Shown piece by piece: positions 54,803 to 62,380 of a stretch of DNA of 64,000 bases. Numbering within the stretch: the stretch's first letter is position 1; each line of letters opens with the position of its first letter. Origin of the DNA: Erysipelothrix tonsillarum DSM 14972 (GTDB lineage: Bacteria > Bacillota_I > Bacilli_A > Erysipelotrichales > Erysipelotrichaceae); contig NZ_KB892377.1 of the NCBI RefSeq assembly GCF_000373785.1, positions 248,001 through 312,000 on the forward strand. Reading direction: 5' to 3'. The notes under the pieces were generated by a model. It did no database searches, was not told where the DNA came from, and saw only the letters and a program-made list of their open reading frames with translations. A program made the translations under genes and the position numbers.

Positions 54803-56047
54803 GTGGGGAAAATAGAAGTCTATATCGGTCCAAATGGATTCGGGAAAACAACTAAACTCAATACACTGATTGATGATTTAATAAATAACGGGATATCGGA
54901 ACGCGAAATTTTTTATATGCCTGCTGAGATTTACTTAGATGATGAAATTAAAGAAACAGATACCAGCACTACACGGTCTAAGACAATGGAGTTTCTACTA
55001 ACTGATATTTTAGATACTGATAAGATTAACGCAGAATTTGAGAAAACAAAAAAAATGTATGAACAAGAAATTGAAAAGAATAGTAATCGGGTAAATGGAG
55101 CTTTTGACGAAGTTGCAAAACTTAATGGTAATGAGATAACCAGTGATATTATTGAGATAAATAAAAAAATATCAGTAACTAAGCCTATCCAAATTAATTC
55201 TAAAGAGTTTAAAGCAAAAATCGGTTCGGGTCAAAAATACTATTTCTTTCTACAACTTTTAAAAGAGAGTAATAAGAAGTACATATTTATTGATGAACCA
55301 GAACAATATTCGCACCCAACACTTTTAAACAAAATTGCGAAAGTTATTAACTCATTAGTAGAATCTGGTAAAAGTGTATATATAGCGAGTCATTCACCAA
55401 GATTGTTGTCGATGTTAAACTTAGAAATTTCTGATATTAAGATTATCAATGATCATACACATAAAGCTAAAACAATTAGTATTTCTAATAATATTGAGAA
55501 ACTAGATAAAACGTTTGAAAAAGTTAAAGGAAGTTGGCCAGAAGTTCATAGAAATTATTATGAAGAAATACATTTGAGAAAATATATTAAAGAATACTAC
55601 TATAAGGATTTTTTAGAAGCACTCTTTACAAAAAATGTAATACTATGTGAAGGTAATTCAGATAAAGTTTTTATTAATAAAGTTCTTTCTAAAGCAGACA
55701 AATTGTTTGAAGATTATCATATCTTTATGACAAATGGCAAGTTCAATATGCCTATATTTGTAGAGATATTCCTTGCATTGGAGATAAATACCTATCTGTT
55801 CTATGATGATGATACAAATCTTATAAAAAATGATAAAGAAAAATTAGAGAGCAAATTTTATATGCAGGGACATGACTTACTCAATGACTATTTTAAAGAT
55901 AGATTAGGCTGTAAGTGCTACGGATTTGAAGGGTGTTTAGAGAAAGAATTAGTTAAAAAAAATATGGAAAAAACCGTGTCAAATAAATTACTTGAATTTT
56001 TAGATAACTGGGAATTCGAGACTAAATATGATATTTTTAATTTTTAA
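54803..56047 (+). CDS. OLD-like AAA ATPase with TOPRIM domain
   Basis: A 414-aa protein starting at GTG 54803 behind GGGGAGG. The N-terminal half is an ABC/SMC-type ATPase with Walker A GPNGFGKTT (about 8-16) and Walker B FIDEPEQYSHP (about 168-178), plus the ASHSPRLL switch. The C-terminal third has TOPRIM-like motifs ILCEGNSDKVF (about 283-293) and YLFYDDDT (about 336-343). This is the layout of OLD-family nucleases, several of which act in phage defence. It has its own promoter, unlike the neighbouring transfer genes, which fits cargo. Substrate and partner are unknown. Confidence 0.75.
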   Translation: MGKIEVYIGPNGFGKTTKLNTLIDDLINNGISEREIFYMPAEIYLDDEIKETDTSTTRSKTMEFLLTDILDTDKINAEFEKTKKMYEQEIEKNSNRVNGAFDEVAKLNGNEITSDIIEINKKISVTKPIQINSKEFKAKIGSGQKYYFFLQLLKESNKKYIFIDEPEQYSHPTLLNKIAKVINSLVESGKSVYIASHSPRLLSMLNLEISDIKIINDHTHKAKTISISNNIEKLDKTFEKVKGSWPEVHRNYYEEIHLRKYIKEYYYKDFLEALFTKNVILCEGNSDKVFINKVLSKADKLFEDYHIFMTNGKFNMPIFVEIFLALEINTYLFYDDDTNLIKNDKEKLESKFYMQGHDLLNDYFKDRLGCKCYGFEGCLEKELVKKNMEKTVSNKLLEFLDNWEFETKYDIFNF

Positions 56048-56049
56048 TA

Positions 56050-56058
56050 TGATATAAT
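56050..56058 (+). promoter_or_regulatory. Extended -10 promoter of ICE small RNA B
   Basis: TGATATAAT gives an extended -10 with TATAAT at 56053-56058, directly after the OLD-like stop codon. Confidence 0.6.
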
Positions 56059-56064
56059 AGTAAT

Positions 56065-56176
56065 GGTTATCAGCGACCAAGGGGAAGTTCCAAATGCTGA
56101 CAATTGTAAAGAGGTTGAAACCTCAATAAAAAATTAGAGTGCCCCTCATTAATCTGTGAGGGGTTTTTATTTTATT
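56065..56176 (+). ncRNA. Candidate small RNA B, possible type III antitoxin RNA
   Basis: A non-coding unit of about 110 nt sits between an extended -10 promoter and a strong terminator (CCCCTCA at 56142-56148 with TGAGGGG at 56157-56163, then T5). Inside, TCAGC pairs with GCTGA around an AGGGGAAGTTCC loop (about 56070-56100), and GAGGT/ACCTC forms a second hairpin followed by an A-rich tail, an arrangement that could form pseudoknots. It lies where ToxI/AntiQ antitoxin RNAs lie relative to ToxN-type toxins, but I see no tandem repeats, which those RNAs normally have. Confidence 0.55.
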
Positions 56177-56200
56177 AGACACGTAAATCGTGTCTTTTTT
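56177..56200 (+). terminator. Second terminator between small RNA B and the ToxN-like gene
   Basis: AGACACG (56177-56183) pairs with CGTGTCT (56189-56195), followed by six T. Two terminators in series would keep most transcripts to the RNA alone. Confidence 0.85.
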
Positions 56201-56203
56201 ATT

Positions 56204-56224
56204 ACATGGCAATGATTGCCATGT
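56204..56224. repeat. ICE palindrome copy 11 (central G)
   Basis: Perfect arms, 3 bases after a terminator T run and just before GAAAGGAG of the ToxN-like gene. The last copy seen. Confidence 0.95.
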
Positions 56225-56238
56225 GGAAAGGAGCCGTA

Positions 56239-56937
56239 ATGTGGGTACAAATAAATGAGGAGTATTTAAATTACTTAAGAGAATATGGGGATACACGAGT
56301 TCCGAATCAAGACTATGGCGAGCATAAATTCAAACCCTTTTTTCCTGTATTTGAATTAAAAAATACAGGAATTGTTTATGTAGCAAACGTTGGGCATTAT
56401 AAAGCAACAGAAAGGATGATGGAAGACACGATAGATTTTAAGAAGATACCAGGAAGTCATAATAACTATATCGGTGTTGTTCATTTAAACATGATGTTTC
56501 CGGTACCTAAAGATCAAATTAAAAAATATGATTATAAGATGATTGAGGAGAAAATGTCCTGGGGATCTAGTTTTGATTTTAAGAGGCATCTTCCAAGATT
56601 TCAACAATATGAAAAACGGGTAAAAGAAAAAGACATCGCCTTATCCGCTATGACAATTTACGAAATAAAAAATAAAAAATTAGATCCATACACGTCAAGA
56701 CGAACCTTGCCGTTTTTAAATTTAGAGGCAAAACTCGTTGAGTATCAAATTAATAAATACATCAAAAACGAGCTATTACAATCTGAAAAAATTGAGGTTG
56801 AACGAGAAGGAAATGACTTTCTGATAAATCATAAAAACAATGTATTTAAAGTAACCTATAACGAAATTAAGGATGTAGAGAAGTTGTATGAATATGTATC
56901 GTTAGGCAAAGCGCCCGATTTAGATATAGAGTTGTAA
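56239..56937 (+). CDS. ToxN/AbiQ-like endoribonuclease (type III toxin-antitoxin)
   Basis: A 232-aa protein resembling type III toxins that cut RNA and are held inactive by an RNA antitoxin. The order matches ToxN: an N-terminal INEEYLNYLREYG, the strand KPFFPVFELKNTGIVYVAN, and YIGVVHLNMMFPVP near residue 95. A C-terminal extension of about 60 residues is longer than classic ToxN (about 170 aa). I use ATG 56239 behind AAAGGAG rather than the start inside palindrome 11. Small RNA B with a terminator lies directly upstream, as expected. The family call is from pattern memory. Confidence 0.6.
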   Translation: MWVQINEEYLNYLREYGDTRVPNQDYGEHKFKPFFPVFELKNTGIVYVANVGHYKATERMMEDTIDFKKIPGSHNNYIGVVHLNMMFPVPKDQIKKYDYKMIEEKMSWGSSFDFKRHLPRFQQYEKRVKEKDIALSAMTIYEIKNKKLDPYTSRRTLPFLNLEAKLVEYQINKYIKNELLQSEKIEVEREGNDFLINHKNNVFKVTYNEIKDVEKLYEYVSLGKAPDLDIEL

Positions 56938-57346
56938 TTGTTTGTTTGAAGTCGCAAAGCGACCTAGTTTTTTGCACGCGGGGTGCGTGCATTCTTTGGG
57001 AAAGACTCTTCTGCAATTAAGGCAAATATCTATTTGTTGTAAGGCAGTAGAGCCTTTCTTAAAATCGCGCTTGCTAACGCAAGCGAAAAATACCAAATTG
57101 GAGTTTTACACCCTTTAGGGTGTCCAATTTAGTATTAGCAGGATAAGGGGCGTAACTTATGGTGTCCCATAAGTTACTTGTAGCAAATCGCCAGTGGCGA
57201 TTTCGAGGGGCAGTTTTGGTAACATTGTGCGACATTTTGACATAAAACAATAATAAAAAGTGCGACATATGGACTTTTGCGACTTTTTATATGTTATTGT
57301 CGCAGTATTTTGTAATTATAATCGCGACTTTGCGACAGGAGGAAAT
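56938..57346. other. Hairpin-rich non-coding region, candidate oriT
   Basis: These 410 bases carry no gene but at least seven inverted repeats in series: GTCGC/GCGAC (56952), GCACGC/GCGTGC (56976), GCGCTTGC/GCAAGCG (57066), a nested AAATTGGA...TCCAATTT around ACACCC/GGGTGT (57094-57133), GTAACTTATGG/CCATAAGTTAC (57152-57177), and AAATCGCC/GGCGATTT (57185-57203). At 57227-57335 TGCGAC or its complement recurs at least six times, ending at the ribosome-binding site of the next gene. Hairpin clusters beside repeated short sites are typical of oriT and relaxosome operators. The relaxase itself is 6 kb upstream. Confidence 0.5.
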
Positions 57347-57946
57347 ATGAACGAATTAAGAGAAAAATTAATAAATAGAATGGAAAAAGAAAAATTGAAC
57401 GTTTCTGAAGTATCTAATATTACTGGATTAAATAGAAAAACACTACAACGATTTTTATACACAAGTACAAACATTTCTAAATCAACTTCAGCTACACTCT
57501 CTGGATTTGTTGATTATCCAGGTAAATATAAAGAGGTTGAGGAAATGATTAATGTAGGTCAAGTTAGGATTCCAAAAGCACATTATGAATATCTAAAACG
57601 TCATGCTGAAGAAGATGGAGTCTCTGTGATCGAGGTGTTAAGAAGAGTAGTAGAAAATGTTGTCGAGAATGACTATTTATGGAAATCATTTGATGAACAT
57701 TTAAATATTACTGAACGAGCTTTAAAAACGACAATGAGTAAAACGATGATTCCTTTTATTAGACAACAAGATAAAGAAATTGCATTTATTGGAAATTATG
57801 TAATGTACCTGGAGGAACTCATATTCCGACTATGTTCTAAAGACCACAGTGATAAAGAATTTAGAAAAAGTATGAAGGTGATTAAAGATAGCATGTTTGA
57901 GATTGGTGACAACAAGCGATATAAAAGAACGAAGAAAGTGGACTAG
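57347..57946 (+). CDS. DNA-binding accessory protein, possible relaxosome factor or regulator
   Basis: A 199-aa protein from ATG 57347 behind CAGGAGGA. Residues about 15-45 (LNVSEVSNITGLNRKTLQRFLY) form a helix-turn-helix. The middle (VRIPKAHYEYLKRHAEEDGVSVIEVLRRVVENVV) reads like a ribbon-helix-helix segment, and the C terminus is a basic coiled region. The TGCGAC repeats just upstream, one of them 7 bases before the ribosome-binding site, suggest autoregulation. It could act as a relaxosome accessory at the neighbouring candidate oriT. Confidence 0.6.
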   Translation: MNELREKLINRMEKEKLNVSEVSNITGLNRKTLQRFLYTSTNISKSTSATLSGFVDYPGKYKEVEEMINVGQVRIPKAHYEYLKRHAEEDGVSVIEVLRRVVENVVENDYLWKSFDEHLNITERALKTTMSKTMIPFIRQQDKEIAFIGNYVMYLEELIFRLCSKDHSDKEFRKSMKVIKDSMFEIGDNKRYKRTKKVD

Positions 57947-57970
57947 CCGATTGGCTGGTTTACTTTTTTT
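57942..57970 (+). terminator. Intrinsic terminator
   Basis: ACTAGCC pairs with GGCTGGT (57953-57959, one G-U) over GATT, followed by a T-rich run. It overlaps the stop codon. Confidence 0.75.
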
Positions 57971-57989
57971 ATTTTGTAAAAGATGACTC

Positions 57990-58245
57990 GAGCCCTTGGT
58001 TCCCGTACTCTAACATACGTTCCAAGAAAATCAAAATTCGCAAATTTTTTATGAGTAATGCGCTCATAAAAATTTTACTCTCGAGCAATGCTGCGCGCGT
58101 CAGATTATTTTTAAGGTTCATTCACTGCGTTCATACTCCACCCGCACTCGTGCGAATTCCGTCCTTAAAAATAATCTTCCTTTTCCGCTTGCATTGTTTT
58201 GATTTTCTTTCCACGTCTGTTTTCATTTAGTCACCAAGGGCAAAG
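57990..58245. other. Giant nested inverted-repeat structure 1
   Basis: Arms close inside each other over 250 bases: GCCCTTGGT (57992-58000) with ACCAAGGGC (58233-58241), AAGAAAATCAAAA (58024-58036) with TTTTGATTTTCTT (58197-58209), and AGATTATTTTTAAGG (58102-58116) with CCTTAAAAATAATCT (58163-58177), all perfect. Side hairpins lie at 58042-58076 (TTTTATGAG type) and CGCAC/GTGCG at 58143-58154. No gene is present. It may be a structured RNA, a single-strand origin or part of the transfer origin. Confidence 0.8.
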
Positions 58246-58275
58246 ATAAAAACTTGGTAGAAAGGAGTATGTATC

Positions 58276-58425
58276 ATGAGCAACGCTAATTGTATGAATA
58301 ATGATGAAGTAAGTGAACCAATGATTGAAATACCACTTGGTTTATTTCTAGCACTTGTGAATGGTAATGTAGAAGTAAAAGTAACTGAAATCGCGATATG
58401 CGGAGAAAAGGAAAAGGTAAACTAA
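58276..58425 (+). CDS. 49-residue small ICE protein
   Basis: ATG 58276 behind AAAGGAG encodes a 49-aa acidic protein (MSNANCMNNDEVSEPMIEIP...) with a hydrophobic centre (LGLFLALVNGNVEVKV). The stop is one base before the next ATG, so the two are coupled. Function unknown. Confidence 0.6.
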   Translation: MSNANCMNNDEVSEPMIEIPLGLFLALVNGNVEVKVTEIAICGEKEKVN

Positions 58426-58426
58426 T

Positions 58427-58825
58427 ATGAACTATTTTATTGCAAAAGAAATTGAAACAGGATATGAAGGACTTTATGAATACAGTGGAAAAATCAACAA
58501 GAAAGATTATGTTGTTATTCCTAATTGTAGTGATGAACCGGTTACTGCAATTGTAGTTAAAACAGTTAGTCGTTATAATGCATTGACATCTAATGAAACA
58601 CCACAAGCAATTATTGATACGATTGATGTTAAAGGGTGGCAACTTCGTAGAGAAAAAGAACTTGATAATGTGATTTTACTTGAAAAAATGCAAGGTAAAA
58701 TTAGTCAAATTAAACTCTTGGAACAACTTGAAAAATATGCTTCAAGAGATACTGAAATGGCAGAGTTCTTAAATGAGTTTAAAAAAGAAACAACCGAACC
58801 GATTAATGATAATACTGATTACTAG
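58427..58825 (+). CDS. Hypothetical ICE protein
   Basis: A 132-aa soluble protein starting at ATG 58427 with GGAAAAGG upstream. The N-terminal half alternates beta strands (KKDYVVIPNCSDEPVTAIVVKTV) and the C-terminal half is helical and acidic. The layout recalls small DNA-processing accessory proteins with an N-terminal beta domain, but no family is assigned. Confidence 0.6.
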   Translation: MNYFIAKEIETGYEGLYEYSGKINKKDYVVIPNCSDEPVTAIVVKTVSRYNALTSNETPQAIIDTIDVKGWQLRREKELDNVILLEKMQGKISQIKLLEQLEKYASRDTEMAEFLNEFKKETTEPINDNTDY

Positions 58826-58862
58826 AAGTAAGTGCGTGTGAACCACGCACTACTTCATTTTT
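58825..58862 (+). terminator. Intrinsic terminator
   Basis: GAAGTAaGTGCGTG (58825-58838) pairs with CACGCACtACTTC (58844-58856), with a T-rich tail. It begins at the last base of the stop codon. Confidence 0.75.
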
Positions 58863-58875
58863 AAAAGGAGATAAT

Positions 58876-59370
58876 ATGCCTAATATATGTGAATTTGAGA
58901 TGCTAATTAAAGGGTCTGCAGATAATTTAAAGAAAGCGAATGAAATTATCAATGCAGACTATGAATATGATGAAAATGGTTTAAAAAGTTGTAATGCAGA
59001 TTTTCATGTTTGTAGAACGTGGCCATGTACTGACCTTGAAAATGAATTAGATTTTGAAAGTGGAAGTATCAAAATATATGGGGATTGTGCTTGGAGTGTA
59101 TCAACGTGTATGTTTGAACAAGGTTACTATAAGGATTTAAAAGACCGTTCAAATTCAAGGGTAACCACAATTCCGATAATGTGTGAAATGTATGATTTAG
59201 ACTTTGAAATTTACAGCAAAGAATACGGAATGTGTTTTCAAGAACACTATATCGTTCGCAAGGGGGAAATTGAACTTGATGAATGTGTAGAATTTTCCAC
59301 TGAATATATCGAAGGAACTGATGAATATATTTCAGTCGGTGGGTTTAAAGAATGGCCATTTTCGATATAA
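58876..59370 (+). CDS. Hypothetical protein, Api92/YubB-like pattern
   Basis: A 164-aa acidic protein with many aromatic residues and cysteines. The opening MPNICEFEMLIKGSADNLKK and the late FSTEYIEGTDEYISVGGFKEWPF resemble Api92-like ferredoxin-fold proteins of plasmids and phages, where the start is typically MPNWC. The match is weak. It has an AAAGGAGA site and is followed by a hairpin. Confidence 0.5.
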   Translation: MPNICEFEMLIKGSADNLKKANEIINADYEYDENGLKSCNADFHVCRTWPCTDLENELDFESGSIKIYGDCAWSVSTCMFEQGYYKDLKDRSNSRVTTIPIMCEMYDLDFEIYSKEYGMCFQEHYIVRKGEIELDECVEFSTEYIEGTDEYISVGGFKEWPFSI

Positions 59371-59374
59371 ATTA

Positions 59375-59400
59375 AGGTGGCTACTATGCCACCTAGTTTT
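59375..59400 (+). terminator. Probable terminator
   Basis: AGGTGGC (59375-59381) pairs with GCCACCT (59388-59394), followed by AGTTTT. Confidence 0.65.
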
Positions 59401-59412
59401 GCCGGCTCGCAC

Positions 59413-59534
59413 CCAAAGCATAGGATTAAAATTTTAACGCAGGATATTTAATATCAGATCGCTACGCTTTCGTCGGCACGTTGTGCACGACTCACTAATA
59501 TAAAATATCCGCTAATTTTAATCCTATACTTTGG
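59413..59534. other. Nested inverted-repeat structure 2
   Basis: An outer 21-nt pair with one mismatch (59413-59433, beginning CCAAAGCATAGG, with 59514-59534, ending CCTATACTTTGG) encloses GGATATTTAATAT (59442-59454) with ATATAAAATATCC (59498-59510). Both enclose an inner hairpin GTCGGCAC/GTGC-A-CGAC at about 59472-59491. It has the same onion-like design as the structure at 57990 and no gene. Confidence 0.8.
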
Positions 59535-59564
59535 ACGCTCGATATAAGTGTGGAGAGCATACAA

Positions 59565-59600
59565 AAAGAGGATTATAAGTCATACTTAAGAATCCTCTTT
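59565..59600. terminator. Probable bidirectional terminator
   Basis: AAAGAGGATT (59565-59574) pairs with AATCCTCTTT (59591-59600). T runs occur on the minus strand and weakly on the plus strand. It lies downstream of the GNAT gene. Confidence 0.7.
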
Positions 59601-59657
59601 CTGATTCAAATAATCTAGGTTTTTTTTGTTATATTCATGGAGCAATTTATTCAACTG

Positions 59658-60200
59658 TTATTTTCGTGTCTTAACACTTTTATATAAAACATGACTTTTC
59701 AATTTGGAATCATCAGCAACTTTAGGATGATCAAAAACACCAATATAATTCATACCTATTCTTTTCATGACATTTTCTGAGGGGGTATTGATTGCCGCGG
59801 TGAAACTATAAATAACCGGTATATTTAGTGTTTTATGGCCATATTTAAGAGTTGCTTCCGCTCCTTCAACTGCATATCCATTGTGCCAGTATTTCTTTAA
59901 CATTCGCCACCCAATTTCAACCTCTCCTAATAATTTAGTTCCAAAATTGATTTTTACTAAACCAATGATTCCGATAAATTCACCCGAATCTTTTAATTCT
60001 ACGATATATTTAGAATAATCGAATTCTTGTCTGTGTTTTATTGCGTTTAAGGCATATTCTTTAGATTCAGCTTCGGTCAAAGGTGCAGGAAAGTACTTCA
60101 TAACATCCGGATCCCTGTTCATCTCATAGATATCCTTGATATCATCCTTTACAAGATCTCTAAAGCCTAGTCTTTTTGATTCGAAAATATAATTGTTCAT
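59658..60200 (-). CDS. GNAT-family N-acetyltransferase (RimJ/RimL-like)
   Basis: A 180-aa acetyltransferase. The start TSKRLGFRDLVKDD-like N terminus (SKRLGFRDL), the GEVEIGWRMLKKYWHNGYAVEGAEAT segment (acetyl-CoA site region) and the NTPSENVMKRIGM motif fit the RimJ/RimL branch. AAAGGAG lies before ATG 60200 on the minus strand. The substrate is unknown; it may be cargo of the ICE or a chromosomal gene beyond its end. Confidence 0.85.
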   Translation of the reverse strand: MNNYIFESKRLGFRDLVKDDIKDIYEMNRDPDVMKYFPAPLTEAESKEYALNAIKHRQEFDYSKYIVELKDSGEFIGIIGLVKINFGTKLLGEVEIGWRMLKKYWHNGYAVEGAEATLKYGHKTLNIPVIYSFTAAINTPSENVMKRIGMNYIGVFDHPKVADDSKLKSHVLYKSVKTRK

Positions 60201-60282
60201 AATACTACTCCTTTTAAATAAAATTTATTATACAATAAAAAGATTCTGTTAAGGTGATAAACAGATTAGAAAAGCAATGATT

Positions 60283-60321
<39 letters not shown>

Positions 60322-60465
60322 AAAAAAATATTCGTTCTTTCTTCATTGATCCCCATACTTTAATAATATTATATTATTACTAACTATCCTGAGGTATCAT
60401 TTTTTATAGATTAAATTTTTAATGAGTAATGTGAATTGTTATAATAACTACTAGAGGAGAACTGT

Positions 60466-61754
60466 ATGGAAAGAAAAATTGCTATTTATTGTAGAGTCTC
60501 TACAGATGATCAAGCAGAAAACGGCTACAATCTACGGGAACAAGAGAAGCGAATTGAACAATACATTAAAGCATACGATAATGAGTTTACTGAAGAAGTT
60601 ATAAAATACATTGATGACGGATATTCAGCAAAAGACTTAAAGAGAAGGGAAATGATATTATTACTAGATGATATTAAAGACGGCCTAATATCAAAAATTG
60701 TAATTCATAACTTGGATCGACTGACGAGGAGTATGAAAGATTTAATTTATTTAATAGAGTTGTTTGAAGAATACGACGTCCAATTATTCAGTTTAAAAGA
60801 AAAAATTGATACAAAGACGGCCATTGGGCGCTTCTTTGTATCAATGATAATTCTAATTGCACAATGGGAACGAGAAGCAATTTCGGAAAGGACTATCAGG
60901 GCCTTAGATCAATCAGCATATGAAGGGAATTACGTTCATGGAAGAACACCATTTGGTTATAATACCGTCAATAAAAAATTGGTAATCAACGAATTGGAAG
61001 CTCCTATTGTTAAACAAATTTTTCATATGTATCTATTTAATGAAGACAATGTTAATAAGATTCTGCATTATCACGGTTCCAATCATCGGGACTTAGGTTT
61101 TATTTGGACTTATGATAGAATTAGAAATATATTAACAAACGAAATTTACACAGGAACATATAGAAATAAGCGAATCGTCATCGATAATCATTCACCTCAA
61201 ATAATTGAACGAGAACAATTCGATATGGTACAGGAAATGATGCAAAGTAAGAATAAAAAAGATAATCATCTTTACCTGTTTAAATCATTGTGTTTCGATA
61301 GTGGAACCAAAAGAATATTAAATCACAGAAGTGTTGTTAAACCTTTGAAGATATATTTGTACTATGAAAACGAAAAACAACAACGCATTAATGAGAACGA
61401 TATTGAAAAACAAATTAGAACAGATATTAATAAGTATATTAACAATACAATTAAAAAATCATTTTCAGTCAAAATTAACACTTTGAAAAAAAAGATTATG
61501 CTCTGGCTGAGTTAGATAGATATTTTGATATTGGATTTATTAATGAACAATATTATATGGAAGAAAAAAGCAAATTATTGTCAAATATTAAATTTAAAGA
61601 AAATTCGTTGGATATAATCGCACATGATACAGAGTATTGGAGTTCGATGAATGTAAATCAACAACGTAAGTTTTTGATAATGAATGTATCCAAAATAGAA
61701 ATTGATCTAAGTGAAAAAAAAGTAATCAGTATTATATTTAAGTCTATCAAATAA
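60466..61754 (+). pseudogene. Large serine recombinase, frameshifted at an A8 run
   Basis: The N-terminal catalytic domain is clear: IAIYCRVSTDDQ with the nucleophile serine, the HNLDRLTRS motif and QWEREAISERT. The recombinase domain follows (GRTPFGYNTVNKKL, IWTYDRIRNILTNEIYTGTYRN). The frame ends at 61515, but the protein continues in the frame one base earlier from the A8 run at 61486-61493 (KDYALAELDRYFDIGFI...) to 61754. One missing A explains this. The zinc-ribbon cysteines expected after YLFKSL are largely absent, and the joined length (about 430 aa) is short, so decay may be older than the frameshift. It would be the integrase of the ICE. Confidence 0.75.
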
Positions 61755-62003
61755 CTGGTCCATAGATAATTTTCAACCTCACATACATTATTATAATCAA
61801 TTATTTATTAATATTTCACCGTTTTATAACTTGAAAAATTACTAGGGTTAGTCTTGTAATGCTATAGTTAATTTGTAACACGTGTATATAATCTAGTACA
61901 ATGGAAGAAACAATGGGATATTCAGTTCAACACTTAATATACTAATTTTAAAAGTAACCCTACTCTCTCTCTATATATATGTAGAGTAGAATGTGTAATA
62001 TGA
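61755..62003. other. AT-rich intergenic region
   Basis: No gene is seen. A serine recombinase attachment site would be expected near here, but I find no clear direct repeat with the left side near tRNA-Leu. Confidence 0.4.
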
Positions 62004-62075
62004 TGCTAGTATAAATAACGGATAGTCTAAACATAGAAAAATCAGTTAAAATAGGAGTAACAGAAGGAAAACTCT

Positions 62076-62374
62076 ATGCGAAAACAATATGATAAAGAAT
62101 TTAAAGAACAGGCATTGCAGTATAAGAAGGATAACCCGAATCTCAGCGTTAGAGCTGTTTGTGATAACCTAGGATAAGTCAACCAACATTTTACAAATGG
62201 CAACAAGAAGCCAAAACCAATGGTGGTGTAGTCAACCATCGTGGCTCTGGTAATTACGCAAGTGATGAAGAAAAGGAAATCGCTCGCTTAAGGCGTGAGT
62301 TAAAAGCGAAAGACGATGCACTTAAGATATTAAAAAAGGCGATCGGCATTCTGGGAGAAGAAGAACCGAAGTAA
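62076..62374 (+). pseudogene. IS3-family orfA, frameshifted
   Basis: ATG 62076 opens MRKQYDKEFKEQALQYKKD..., a helix-turn-helix of the IS3 OrfA type, but a base is missing near 62170 (expected GISQPTFYKW) and the frame stops at once. The rest continues in another frame, with the leucine-zipper region IARLRRELKAKDDALKILKK, to the stop at 62372-62374. Confidence 0.8.
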
Positions 62375-62380
62375 TCTATC

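Noticed and set aside
56110-56145. preQ1-like riboswitch in small RNA B (GAGGTT hairpin with A-rich tail)
   Set aside because: The conserved C-rich partner strand is missing, and the downstream gene is not a queuosine gene.
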